Part shown: piece by piece, positions 10,526 through 21,300 of the stretch | How the letters are laid out: every line of letters starts with the position of its first letter | How positions within the stretch are numbered: position 1 is the first letter of the stretch | Source: Trissonchulus latispiculum | Lineage: Eukaryota; Nematoda; Enoplea; Enoplida; Ironidae | Assembly: GCA_030248195.1 (NCBI GenBank) | Contig: JASAND010020063.1 | Location: 1-64,000 of the forward strand | DNA: 64,000 nucleotides | Reading direction: 5' to 3' | Notes under the pieces: model-generated | Databases searched by the model: none | What the model was told of the DNA's origin: nothing | Seen by the model: the letters and a program-made list of their open reading frames with translations, nothing else | Made by a program: the position numbers and the translations under genes

Positions 10526-10995
10526 ATTTTGAGGGTGGGGTCTGGAAAATTTGGGTGGGTCACAGGAAAACTTTTTTCGGAAAAAGTCTGGAAAAATATT
10601 TTAGCGCTAAAATTTTTCCAGACTTTCCAGGTTTTTTCAGTAATTTGGAAAAAGTCTGGAAAATTTCCTGAAAATTTTTTTCAGGCATTTTCCAGATATT
10701 TTCGGGATATTTTCCAGATCTGAAAAATACCTGGAAAAAGTCTGGAAAATGTCTGGATAATCTCTGGAAAGCAGGTTTTCCAGGTTTTTTCCAGACATTT
10801 TCCAGACTTTTTCTAGTTCTAAAAAATATCTGGAAAAAGTCTGGAAAATGCTTGGAAAAAGTCTGGAAAGCTGAATTTCAAGTTTTTTCCAGACATTTTA
10901 TAGGTATTTTCGATTATGATTCCGGATTTAGAGAATTCCTGGAAAATAGCGTGAAAATTTGCAGAAACTCTTTGGAAAATATTTTTCAGGTTAAT
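10526..10995. repeat. Self-similar repeat built from TCTGGAAAA
   Basis: About twenty variants of TCTGGAAAA and its complement TTTTCCAGA fill this stretch in both orientations, so it could fold on itself at many registers. No clean terminal inverted repeat or target duplication was located. The architecture resembles the MITEs at 26230, 31062, 45735, 52195 and 60793. Confidence 0.6.
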
Positions 10996-11001
10996 TTCTA
11001 T

Positions 11002-11309
11002 CATAGGTGTGGTTGGCCAAAAAGTGGGGGTGGAGGTTGTAAAATCAAGTAGGGAAGGAATGTGTGTGGCTGTGAGTGAGGGGGATGGATGTGTTGGGGG
11101 GCCACCAAAATGACAATTTTTGGCGCCCCCACAGATTTTCAGATTTAGCTACCTTTCCCCCCAACTTTTTGGCCAAACATTGTCCAAAAATGAAAAAAAT
11201 CGAAAATTTAGGGGTTTTTGGGCATTTTTCACCGACACCCCTCCTCCGCCCCCATCCTCCGTCGGAAGCCCCCCCCCCCTCCACTTTTTGCTCAGCCACA
11301 CTTGCTATG
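11002..11309. mobile_element. MITE with CATAGGTGTGG-type ends
   Basis: The left end CATAGGTGTGGTTGG…AAAAAGTGG and the inverted right end (CATAGCAAGTGTGG…AAAAAGTGG) are similar, and the left end matches that of the better preserved element at 12064-12474. No target duplication is visible. The interior is poly-G/C-rich. Confidence 0.45.
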
Positions 11310-12055
11310 TCAAAAACTGAAAAAACGTTCTCAATTTTCAGCTCAGTTTAGTGATTCGTGGTATTCAAGCGAATTTAAGCAAATTTTTGTTACTTTTAAG
11401 CAATGTCTTGAAGAATTTATAATTGTGGCTAAGTGCTTTTAAAAATTTTTTATGAGAATGTTCAGGGGAAGGCTGATTTGGATTTTGGGGGTAGGGGTGG
11501 TTTAGGTGGTAAACCAAAATGTTTTAGGTAGAAAAGGTCGTTAACCGCCCTGTCCATTTTTGGGGAGGCCCCGTAATGTATATATTCCTTAGTTTTGTGT
11601 TTGATCAGAAGTGTGAAGAAAATGTTGGCTAATTTAAATGTTGCTTTAAATTGCACAACATTGCCAAAACTATTTTTTGGATTAGTAAAGGGTTGGTTGA
11701 ACAAAAATCCTTAAAATTGGCTATTTTTGGGGAAGCATTATGAAAACTTACCAGTAACAATAGCAGTATCGTTATGTTTACCCAGTGTACCTGGGCAACG
11801 CCAGGATTTTTTGGAGGGAAGAGGGGGACACCTTAAAATCTGAGTGCTTTGTTGGGAGACCCAAAGGTTTTGGCAAATTTCTTCCATTTTCACAGGCGTT
11901 TTCATAATGATTTTTCAAATTAACACAATTTTTTGCGACAATTTGCCTACTTGTTTAAAGTTTTATCAAATTTCATTTGGCAAATTTGTGACGTTTCACT
12001 AAACATAGGGGTCCGACATCCCAAAGGGAGGGTCCCAAATCACGCAGGGGAGGGG
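11310..12055. other. Unassigned
   Basis: No gene or repeat family could be supported. The frame at 11462-11704 is not convincing as coding. Confidence 0.3.
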
Positions 12056-12063
12056 GTGGCGCC

Positions 12064-12474
12064 CATAGGTGTGGCTGGCGAAAAAAGTGGGGGTGGGGGT
12101 TTGAAAAAAAGTAGGGTGGGGGGTTTGGCAAAAAGGGGGAGGGGGGGTCGAAAAAAAGTCGATTTGGGGGGAGGGGTAAGAAAAATTTTCGAGGGGGGGG
12201 GGGTCGGCGAAAAATTGGTTTTTCGCTGAAAAACTGAAAATTTTTCTCAATTTTGAGCTATTTTTATCGATTTTTAAGGTAATAAGGCGAATTTTAGCAA
12301 TTTTTCGCTAGTTTTTTGAAAATTATCGAATTTTTGGCTAATTTTTGGTGAGGGGGTCGGCCGAAGGCCGATTTGGGGGGAGGGGTAGAAAAATTTTTTT
12401 AGGGGGGAGGGTCTGCGACCCCTTCATTTGGGGGAGGGGTCCCCCCCCCCACCCCCCCCCCTAACACACCTATG
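12064..12474. mobile_element. hAT-type MITE, 8-bp target duplication
   Basis: A 411-bp element with ends CATAGGTGTG / CACACCTATG, flanked by perfect 8-bp direct repeats GTGGCGCC (12056-12063 and 12475-12482). Eight-base duplications are typical of hAT transposases acting in trans. The interior is built of G-rich runs, AAAAATTTT words and one GGTCGGCCGAAGGCCGA palindrome, with no coding capacity. Confidence 0.8.
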
Positions 12475-12482
12475 GTGGCGCC

Positions 12483-12839
12483 TACATTTACACCCACCCA
12501 TTTATGTATAACTTAATTTAGCAAGCTTAGCTTAGCAAGCTTACAAAATTTCGTTTTCTGACTGTAACTTTCGCAAACCTAAAATCGTTTACTTTAAGGA
12601 AATCTGAATGTTCCATGACTCAAGGTTTAAATCAGCCCAGTTTTTATTTGTTAAACTTTTAATATATATGTCCACAATCTGATCGGATTCCAGAGAGGAT
12701 TATATTTGATAATAGATACTGCTCCTGTCTTTTTATTTTGATCGACAAGTTTTTGTTTTTCGGTTTATTCATTCAGATTAAGTCATGAAAATGGCAGTTT
12801 CTACTGGGCAAAATTGCACAGTTTCTACAAGGCTTTTTT
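12483..12839. other. Unassigned
   Basis: AT-rich sequence with a short direct duplication (AGCAAGCTTAGCTTAGCAAGCTTA near 12523). Nothing else could be supported. Confidence 0.3.
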
Positions 12840-13085
12840 GTGTGGGGTGGGCTTGGGGCGCCCCCACTTTCTGGGCCACCCCACTCGACCCCTCCCTCCA
12901 CTCGGCCTTACCCCCACGTTTTTTGGCTTCCTCCTCCACTCACTATAAAGTGCCCAGAAAATGCCAAATTTTAAGGATTTTTGTTCAAATTTTTAGAAAT
13001 TTTTTAAGGACTTGTTTGGTCAAAAATCGTCTATTTTGGTATATATATACCCAAACTAAATTTTTGAGCACTTTTTAGCATAGTT
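12840..13085. mobile_element. Fragment of a dispersed MITE family
   Basis: Shares CACTATAAAGTGCCCAGAA, ATGCCAAA and GAGCACTTTTTAGCATAGTTATA-type stretches with 27628-27944 (inverted) and 36287-36560. The left terminus seen in those copies (AGCTGGGTTTACTTTA) is not clearly present here. Confidence 0.5.
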
Positions 13086-13313
13086 ATAGCAGTATATGTA
13101 TGTAGTTTTACTGCCTTGAAAAACCTGATTGATGTTCGGAAGGTTCAAAAATTAGGGGTCCTTTTAGATCCCTCCCCACGGGCCACTACCCAAATGTTTT
13201 TTGTTTTTGTGCCAAAAATTGCAGTTTCCAGTGACAAAAAGCACCACACCATAAAGTAAGTTTAACATTAAAAAGTGGTTTAAAACTACAAACTTTCATT
13301 ACCAGTATAGTCA

Positions 13314-13535
13314 AGCGGGAAAAAAACCCACTTTTCAGATTTTTGGCCAGAACTTTTTAATGGTTTGACATATCGAAATGCTGATTATACAGGTAGCTAG
13401 GCCTAGTCGTAAGCTTTCTTATGAGCTATAGAACACCTCTGTAGGGTGTGCCGTTAGCGAGAAAAATTGTCCCAAACTGGCGGGAAAAAAACCCAATGCG
13501 GGAAAAAAAACCCATATGCGGGAAAAAAAACCCAC
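13314..13535. repeat. Short GCGGGAAAAAAAACCCA motif, four copies
   Basis: The motif GCGGG-A(7-8)-CCCA occurs once at 13314-13330 and three times in a row at 13480-13535, the last two separated by TAT. Each copy could form a GGG/CCC stem with an A-rich loop. The rest of 13086-13990 shows no gene. Confidence 0.5.
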
Positions 13536-13989
13536 CCGAAAAAATTTTTGGCAAGCTGCCAGGAGCATTTCTAACCATTCCAAATGAAAGAGCGGGATGT
13601 TTTTAGTACAACTGCATCAAAATATATATATATATTAGTTTTTGTATTAAAATTGAGGTCATATGGTCATTTGAAAATGTTGTATCTTTAACACATAAAC
13701 ATAGGCAAATTTTGGAAATTTTTTAAAATTGTTTATTTTCGGCAGTTTAAGCATCCTATCGTGTAGAAAACGTGTTTTTCTTGTATTTAGAGCCAAACTA
13801 GACCCATTTTAAGGCAAAAATAAGCATTTTTGGTCAAAATTGAAATTTTGGCTTGAAATGGCACCGTGTCCGATTTAGACCCCCTGGACCACCCATAACA
13901 GTACGAACCCAGGTAAAACCTATACCAATTTAATCTATAGGCTCTATTAAACAAATATATGTATTGGTTTGACCTTTCCGGTCAATGGT

Positions 13990-14420
13990 TAGAAAAAAAA
14001 TTTATTTTTGAAAAGGGGGTTTTTTTCCCCGGGGGGGTTTTTTCCCCCCCCCGCCCCCCCCCCCCCCCGGGGGGCGGGGGGGGGGGGGGGGCGTAGTGTA
14101 TTATATAATAAAAAAGAGCACAAAAGGCGCTACATATAAATATATTGTGTTGTGTGTTTTGTTTTTGTGGGGGTGGGGGGGGGGGGGGAAATTTGTGTAT
14201 TTTGTCGGGTCGTGGGGACAAAAAATTTTTATATTTTTAAAAAATAAAAAAATATGTGGGGGGGGGGGGGGCGGAAAAAAATCAACCTCTCTGTTTTGTT
14301 TTGTTGTTGGTTGTCTATGATAATTTAATATTAGATATATCGGTTAGGTCAGACCGGGCGGGGGGGGGGGGGGGTTTTTTTGCGTGGGGGGGGGGGTGTT
14401 TTTTTTGTTTTTGTATATTT
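13990..14420. repeat. Long poly-G/poly-C tracts
   Basis: Repeated runs of 8-17 identical G or C bases, including adjoining C and G runs near 14040-14095. Tract lengths are likely unreliable in assembly. The ORFs here encode only Gly, Pro or Phe runs and are not genes. Confidence 0.6.
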
Positions 14421-14450
14421 ATGTTTGTGTGTGTGGTGTAGAGAGTGTGA

Positions 14451-15232
14451 CAAGAACCAAAAATGCTCCTTCGTCGCATGTAAAATACATATGAGTACGC
14501 TCAGGCAGGTTGTACAAACACGGAAACTAGCCTGTAAAATGCATATGAGTGGCGTTGAGGTTGTAAATTAAGGAAAACAAGTTGCAACGGCTTAACATAT
14601 GAGCCTGTCCTACAACGAGGCTCATATTGGCGTATGTCATAATTATAATTTGTCGAAATTTGACCTTCATATAAATAGCACGTAAAGCTTTTCATTACAA
14701 AATTGTCCTTCACACATCTTGTCGCTAAGACATTATACTGTGCATACGCATTATACGGCATGCCACTCTGCGCTCTGACTCCGAGCCATGTGGGGAAAGC
14801 ATTACGTATGTGAGAGTAGTGTGTCATAGTGTTCCGAGAATACAGTAGGTGTACTATAGTGCATCCGGAAATAGTAGGTGCCATCGTGTTTCGGGAAACA
14901 TCAGCTTGCATGTACAGTTCAACTTGAGGTGTCGCAGTTCACTTCGTTCTGTCCATTTCTTTCAAGCCACAATGTTAACATGTTATGTCTATTCATTCGT
15001 TTTTTCTTTAATAAAATGACCTGATGATCTTTAAGATGGCTGCACTGTGACGCCAATATGAGCCTCGTTGTAGGACAGGCTCATATGTTAAGCCGTTGCA
15101 ACTTGTTTTCCTTAATTTACAACCTCAACGCCACTCATATGCATTTTACAGGCTAGTTTCCGTGTTTGTACAACCTGCCTGAGCGTACTCATATGTATTT
15201 TACATGCGACGAAGGAGCATTTTTGGTTCTTG
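14451..15232. mobile_element. Foldback element with 182-bp inverted arms
   Basis: Bases 14451-14632 and 15051-15232 are near-perfect inverted repeats of equal length, beginning CAAGAACCAAAAATGCTCC. They enclose a 418-bp unique centre. The ATGCTCC-type end is shared with the foldback at 33080-35287 and with partial ends at 20067, about 23045 and about 24972, so this is a dispersed family. No target duplication is apparent. A 136-codon frame inside (14501-14911, -) has no recognisable domain. Confidence 0.85.
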
Positions 15233-15283
15233 TTTTCCATTCTTTTACATATGTATGCGCAAAAAAGAACCAACATAATATAG

Positions 15284-17041
15284 TTCCGAACACCATGCGC
15301 AAGCAGATACTATTTTGACCACTTTTGGAAAATTTCATATTTGACCCAAAATCGCTTACGTCCCCACCCCACCCCACCACAGCACTCTACAGCCATTTTG
15401 AGCATGCAATTCTATGACAAAAGTTGCTCAGCTCACTTAGGGCTTTCATTTGGTACCAAATTTGACCACTTTTGAAAAATTTCATTTTTGACCGAAAATC
15501 GCCTAAGTCCTTAGTTTCTCTTGGGCTTTCATTTGGTACCAAATTTGACCACTTTTGAAAAATTTCATTTTTGACCGAAAATCGCCTAAGTCCCCACCCC
15601 ACCCCACCACAGCACTCTATAGCCACTTTGAGCATGCAGTTCTATGATAAAAGTTGCTCAGCTCACTTAGGGCTTTCATTTGGTACCAAATTTGACCACT
15701 TTTGAAAAATTTCATTTTTGACCGAAAATCGCCTAAGTCCCCACCCCACCCCACCACAGCACTCTACAGCCACTTTGAGCATGCAGTTCTATGACAAAAG
15801 TTGCTCACCTCACTTAGGGCTTTCATTTGGTACCAAATTTGACCACTTTTGAAAAATTTCATTTTTGACCGAAAATCGCCTAAGTCCCCACCCCACCCCA
15901 CCACAGCACGCTACAGCCATTTTGAGCATGCAATTCTATGACAAAAGTTGCTCAGCTCACTTAGGGCTTTCATTTGGTACCAAATTTGACCACTTTTGAA
16001 AAATTTCATTTTTGACCGAAAATCGCCTAAGTCCCCACCCCACCCCACCACAGCACTCTATAGCCACTTTGAGCATGCAGTTCTATGACAAAAGTTGCTC
16101 ACCTCACTTAGGGCTTTCATTTGGTACCAAATTTGACCACTTTTGAAAAATTTCATTTTTGACCGAAAATCGCCTAAGTCCCCACCCCACCCCACCACAG
16201 CACTCTATAGCCACTTTGAGCATGCAGTTCTATGACAAAAGTTGCTCACCTCACTTAGGGCTTTCATTTGGTACCAAATTTGACCACTTTTGAAAAATTT
16301 CATTTTTGACCGAAAATCGCCTAAGTCCCCACCCCACCCCACCACAGCACGCTACAGCCATTTTGAGCATGCAATTCTATGACAAAAGTTGCTCAGCTCA
16401 CTTAGGGCTTTCATTTGGTACCAAATTTGACCACTTTTGAAAAATTTCATTTTTGACCGAAAATCGCCTAAGTCCCCACCCCACCCCACCACAGCACGCT
16501 ACAGCCATTTTGAGCATGCAATTCTATGACAAAAGTTGCTCAGCTCACTTAGGGCTTTCATTTGGTACCAAATTTGACCACTTTTGAAAAATTTCATTTT
16601 TGACCGAAAATCGCCTAAGTCCCCACCCCACCCCACCACAGCACTCTATAGCCACTTTGAGCATGCAGTTCTATGACAAAAGTTGCTCACCTCACTTAGG
16701 GCTTTCATTTGGTACCAAATTTGACCACTTTTGAAAAATTTCATTTTTGACCGAAAATCGCCTAAGTCCCCACCCCACCCCACCACAGCACGCTACAGCC
16801 ATTTTGAGCATGCAATTCTATGACAAAAGTTGCTCAGCTCACTTAGGGCTTTCATTTGGTACCAAATTTGACCACTTTTGAAAAATTTCATTTTTGACCG
16901 AAAATCGCCTAAGTCCCCACCCCACCCCACCACAGCACGCTACAGCCATTTTGAGCATGCAATTCTATGACAAAAGTTGCTCACCTCACTTAGGGCTTTC
17001 ATTTGGTACCAAATTTGACCACTTTTGAAAAATTTCATTTT
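15284..17041. repeat. 147-bp tandem satellite, about 11 units
   Basis: The AGCACTC/AGCACGC landmark recurs at 15611, 15758, 15905, 16052, 16199, 16346, 16493, 16640, 16787 and 16934, exactly 147 bases apart. An earlier unit at 15381 is followed by an 83-bp partial unit. Units are nearly identical; variants (CTATAGCCACTTT/CTACAGCCATTTT, GCTCAGCTC/GCTCACCTC) are shared in blocks, which suggests recent homogenisation. The unit also occurs, diverged and in the opposite orientation, at 22195-22950 and 24440-24800. Confidence 0.95.
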
Positions 17042-17460
17042 GGACCACCTGACCCCTTACCGACCTGACCCCTCAGAAGGTCAAGTGGAGCCAGCCCAGC
17101 AAAATGGGTGCGTTGTACAGCAAAACAGACACCGGAAATGAGCTGGGCGCACCAGAAAACCCCTATAGAGAAAGTTTTGAGAGGCCAAGTAGAGCCTAGT
17201 ATGGACCTCCAGGAAACGGTTGCCGACATGACCCTCCAGACGACAAAGTGGAAACAGCCCAGCAAGATGGATGAGTCGGACGGCAAAACGGACACCGGAT
17301 ATGAGCTGGGCGCACCAGAAAACCCCTATAGAGAAAGTTTTGAGAGGCCAAGTAGAGCCCAGTATGGGCCTCCAGGTAGCGGTTGCCGACATGACCCTCC
17401 AGACGGCAAAGTGGAACCAGCCCAGCAACTTGGGTCAGTCGGGCAGCAAAATTGATAGCG
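17042..17460. repeat. 163-bp tandem repeat, about 2.5 units
   Basis: GACACCGG at 17128 recurs at 17291. The unit includes GAGCTGGGCGCACCAGAAAA and CCTATAGAGAAAGTTTTGAG. Inverted relatives lie at 21370-21570, 21975-22160 and 22440-22700. Overlapping ORFs on both strands (up to 130 codons) simply track the repeat and are not taken as genes. Confidence 0.85.
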
Positions 17461-17879
17461 GGAATCGATTCTCCGTCCGCAAAAACCTTTGTATGCAAGA
17501 CTTGAGGCTGCCAGGTCGCAAAATAAGCGAAAAAACCAAGTTCAAAGTTGGACCCAAAATTCACCAACTTTGGCAGGCCAGTACCCAAAAATTACGCTCA
17601 GGGCCGGAAAATCATATAGCAATTGAACGACCCTGATATGTGTCCTATTCAGCCATATAGGCAGTATTGCCCCATATATAGCCCAGTCTGACTTATTACG
17701 GCGCCTTTGAAGCATACTTTTTGGCCATTTTAGCGTTTTGGCCGATTTTGGCCCCCTGCCAAAAATTTTTTCCGGCTCTGGGAGGCATAAAAACTAGCCT
17801 ATCGGCTTATTTTTGTTGCGTACTCCAAGAATATATATGGTTTTCATAGGCAAAAATTTTTCTATCTGTTGTTATTAAA
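17461..17879. other. Unassigned spacer
   Basis: No gene is seen. It holds GGCC/TTTTGGCC-rich stretches similar to those near 18720 and 31040. Confidence 0.3.
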
Positions 17880-18152
17880 GCTACAAAACCCCCTTACCAG
17901 ACGTCAAAGCGGAGAACCGGAAAAAAAAACATCACTCTCGTAAGCGATTTTTGGCGCAACTTTTTAACGGAAAGTGGTACGGGGATGAAACTTCGCACAC
18001 ATACTAAACTCGACACGTACAATTTTTTGCGCACATAATCTGCGCAGGATCTGCGCAGGAATCTGCGCAGCTTCTGCGCAGCCTTGTTTTACACGGTCAT
18101 TCGACCATTTTCACTCATATTATAGGGGTCGCTACCGCGACCCCTATGATAG
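17880..18152 (-). repeat. End of large palindrome-tipped repeat (copy A)
   Basis: Inverted relative of 20727-20970. It contains four to five CTGCGCAG palindromes (18039-18082) and ends in a 31-base palindrome, TATAGGGGTCGC…GCGACCCCTATGATA (18121-18151). Shared outer features include GTTAAAAAGTTGCGCC (as complement) and the CCGGAAAAAAAAACATC stretch. Probably the terminus of an unclassified mobile element. Confidence 0.65.
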
Positions 18153-18345
18153 GCTGATTAGGTACCACCATCAGATGGGGAAAAACGTTTTTAGGGGCGA
18201 ATTTTGGGAGGGGGAAGGGTCGTTTATGCCTAATTCAATTAGAAAACAAAAGCCCAGCAAAACACTTTAGAGAACAGACCCAATCTTGAGAAACCCTGGT
18301 CCGCATGCCCCGTCACAAAGTTCTGGCTGCGCCACTGATATATAA

Positions 18346-18372
18346 TTATATATATATATATATATATATATA
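18346..18372. repeat. (TA)n microsatellite
   Basis: Uninterrupted TA dinucleotides between 18346 and 18372. Confidence 0.9.
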
Positions 18373-18410
18373 CTTATATTATGTGGGTGTATATACCTAT
18401 GTACATAGTA

Positions 18411-20066
18411 TGGGTGTAAAGGCGTCTGTGCGGCCTCCTGGAGACCGTGTTGGCCTGGTGCCAGCTAATTAGAGGTCCGGCGGTGGTAAAAATGTTACCA
18501 TCGTAAAGTACTCGAGTAGTACTACAAGTACCACCATACTTTTGGTTCGAATTCGAAACTTCAAATTTTTGCACTTGGCAACAGTTAGTTTGCGTTTGCT
18601 TTTTTCTCGGTGAATAACGCTTATTGGAAATGCATTTTCTAGCGAAGTGTTGGAAGGTTGTGGGCATTTTGGTCCAATACTACTGTTATATATGTTAGTA
18701 GACAGTATCCCCCATGCTACCTTTTTTGGTCATTTTGGCACCTGGCCAATTTTGGCTCTGTGCCAAGGCCTCAAAGTTGGACTTTCGCTATTTTGGCACT
18801 TCGGTTGTGGTGGACTTTTTTCTCAGGCTAGCAGCTAGATCGGTTTGGTTTATTTTATTTGAAGATTTCGGCCAATGCACACAAAGTAACGAGGGGGATT
18901 TTCTAATTTCGCTCTGCAGCTTTCAGGAGATGGGCCCAAACTTTGCATTTTTCACCTGTTTTGGGCGAAAAGTTTCTTAAGTCCCATTTTCACTAGAAAT
19001 GGCCTAAAAGTCACGAAAAATGGCGTTTTTCGGCCTTGGGGTGGTACCCCTATATAGTAAATCGGGGTCGCTGAAAACGATGAGCATACTGCCGATACCG
19101 CCCGAAGTGACCACTGGTCAGCATGGCTCCCGTGGTTCCTCGCCCAGGGTCAAAGTAGGGAAAACTCACTATAAACAGCGTTTTCCGGCGTTTTGATTGG
19201 GGGCATATTTAGTAAATCGACTACGCTCGTTTGAATGGGCATATTGCCGAAACCGACGGAAGTGACCACTGATCACTACAGCCTATGGGGCCTATTGGCC
19301 CCTGGTCAAACGGCCTAAAACTGCGTTTTTCAGCGTTTTGGTCGGGTGCATATATCGACTACGCTCGTTTGAATGGGCATATTGCCGAAACCCACGGAAG
19401 TGACCACTGGTTACTACAGCCTATGGGGCCTATTGACCACTGGTCAAACGGCCTAAAACTGCGTTTTTCGGCGTTTTGGTTGGGGGCATATAAAGTAAAT
19501 CGTCTACGCTCCTTTCAATGGGCATACCGCCGAAACCGACGGACGTGACCACTGGTCACTACGGCCTAGGAGCCCTACCCTAATGACCACTGGTGAAACG
19601 GCCTAAAACTGCGTTTTTCGACGTTTTGGTGGGAGACATATATAGTAAATCGACTACGCTCGTTTCAATGGGCATATTGCGGAAACCGACGGAAGTGCCC
19701 ACTGGTCACTACAGCCTATGGGGCCTATTGACCATTGGTCAAACGGCCTAAAACTGCGTTTTTCGGCTTTTTGGTTGGGGGCATATATAGTAAATCCACT
19801 ACGCTCGTTTCAATGGGCATATTGTCGAAATCGAGGGAGTGACCAGTGGTCACTATGGCCTCGGAGCCCTATTGATCACTCGTCAAATGGCCTAAAACAG
19901 CGGTTGTCGGCGTTTGGTTGGGGGCATATGTAGTAAATCGACTACGCTCGTTTCAATGAACATATTGCCGAAAACGATGGAAGGGACCACTGGTCACTAC
20001 TAATCTAAAGGCCAATGTTCAAGAATATTGGGATATTGTCAGAGAATCTTTAAAGTGCTGAGAGGA
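18411..20066. repeat. Dispersed repeat R1, copy A, with 145-bp satellite
   Basis: Aligns with 30692-33079 from GGTGTAAAGGCRTCTGYGCGG onward. The first 600 bases are single copy; then from about 19030 a tandem array of roughly 145-bp units follows (CTACGCTCG landmarks at 19221, 19359, 19654, 19799 and 19942, and CTACGCTCC at 19504). Unit hallmarks are GACCACTGGTCA palindromes and AAACTGCGTTTTTCGGCG. Short ORFs here are repeat-derived. Confidence 0.85.
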
Positions 20067-20201
20067 CAAGAAAGAAAAATGCTCCTTCGGAGCATGGGAA
20101 AGTAATATGGGTGGGTGGGGTGAGGTTGAAAACGCTTAATATGGGGCTAGGTTCTAAAAGACAGGAGGACTAGGTTGTGGGCGAACTAATATGGGCACAG
20201 C
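20067..20201. mobile_element. Partial foldback arm (ATGCTCC family)
   Basis: Closely similar to the left arm of the 33080-35287 element (CAAGAAA, AAAAATGCTCC, GGAGCATG, GGCTAGGTT, GGACTAGGTTGTG, AATATGGGCACAGC). Only one arm is present. It is cut by the MITE fragment starting near 20205. Confidence 0.75.
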
Positions 20202-20204
20202 GTC

Positions 20205-20538
20205 GGGGGTCTGGGGGCGGCGCCCCCCAGAAGCTGAGATTTTTCTATTTCGTGAACTTCGAGGAATTTTTACAGGGCATTCGTTGAAATTACAATAGTA
20301 TTTAAGGCGCCGTGTATGTTCATGCACCCAAATGATGCAGAAAGTGGTCAAAGTACACCAAATACTGTAATTGGTACTCATTTTTAATTGCGAAACACGT
20401 ATTATAATGGTATAATAAACTTATTTCGCGTTTAAGGCGCGAAAAGTTTTTTGAAAAATTGGCATTTTACACATGGCAGGAAAAAATTCCTGGGTGGCAA
20501 CACAATTTCGGGGGGAATTCCCCCCGGCTACGCGCCTG
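20205..20538 (-). mobile_element. Truncated hAT MITE copy (CAGGCGCG family)
   Basis: Inverted copy of the element at 25523-25907, sharing the GCCCCCCAGAAGCTGAG stretch, the CATGCACCCAAATGATGCA stretch and the GGCTACGCGCCTG terminus at 20538. The other terminus is missing, so no target duplication can be read. Confidence 0.7.
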
Positions 20539-20712
20539 ACCAGTAGCGTGCATGAATAGAAAAGTTTTCGCCTGCGGTGCTACTTTTGAAGGATAATATC
20601 ACAAAAAGCACTAGGTTTTGCCTGAAATTTTCCTTCAGCTCTCTTCAGTTGCGGTACATAGAACTTTCAAACCATCTTGCCCCTCCGATATTTTTTCTGG
20701 CTACGCTAGTGG
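20539..20712. mobile_element. Possible further MITE ending in GGCTACGCTAGTG
   Basis: The right end TTTTTTCTGGCTACGCTAGTG (20691-20711) is the same as that of the hAT MITE at 25523-25907. A weak counterpart, CAGTAGCGTG, lies at 20540. The interior does not match the other copies. Confidence 0.4.
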
Positions 20713-20726
20713 TATATACGATGTAT

Positions 20727-21300
20727 CATAGGGGTCGCGGCAGCGACCCCTATAATATGTGTGAAAAGTGGCTGGAGACAGTGTAAAATAAGCTGCGCAG
20801 AAGCTGCGCAAAATCCTGCGCAGATCCTGCGCAGATTTCATGCGCAAATTGTAGAGCACATCGAGTTTAGTATGTCTGTGAAGTTTCAGCCCCGTATCAC
20901 TTACCGTTAAAAAGTTGCGCCCCGGACCGGTTATGGCGGCGATGTTTTTTTTCCGGTTTCTCCTATTTGATGGTTGTATTGTACATAATGTTCGCCGCTT
21001 TCACGTGATCTGCAGCGGTGGGCCAACCTAAAGGGCTATGGGGTCTAGTAGTACCCTCTAAAGAATTTAAGAATCACAACTTTTGCCGCAGTGGCGCCGC
21101 AAAGTCGGCTCATACCGAAAAGTGACCATTTTTGTGGTCGTCGCTCAGGTCGTACGTTACGAGTTGGAGCTGATTTCTTTTTATATTCAGAAATTACATA
21201 TATTGAACTAACTAACGGTCCAGGTTGCGTTTCTCTATCACCCTAACGACCACAGTGGCCCGTCAAAGATGGCGAAAATTCGAAAAATGAAAAATCGAAA
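20727..21300 (+). repeat. Large palindrome-tipped repeat (copy B)
   Basis: Starts with the palindrome CATAGGGGTCGC…GCGACCCCTATAATA, then CTGCGCAG units, then a unique stretch shared with 23337-24350, including CCCCGGACCGGTTATGGCGG, GTGGCGCCGCAAAGTCGGCT and AAAGTGACCATTTTTGTGGT. Here the sequence is uninterrupted, so it serves as the empty site for the insertion in copy C. Confidence 0.75.

Noticed and set aside
14501..14911. 136-codon minus-strand ORF inside a foldback element
   Set aside because: It overlaps the inverted arm, shows no transposase motif, and is not found in the related element at 33080-35287.
15284..17041. CRISPR array
   Set aside because: The 147-bp units are repeated whole with no unique spacers, and the DNA is eukaryotic.
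17035..17636. Several overlapping ORFs of 86-130 codons on both strands
   Set aside because: They follow the 163-bp repeat unit, recur with its period on opposite strands, and have no domain character.
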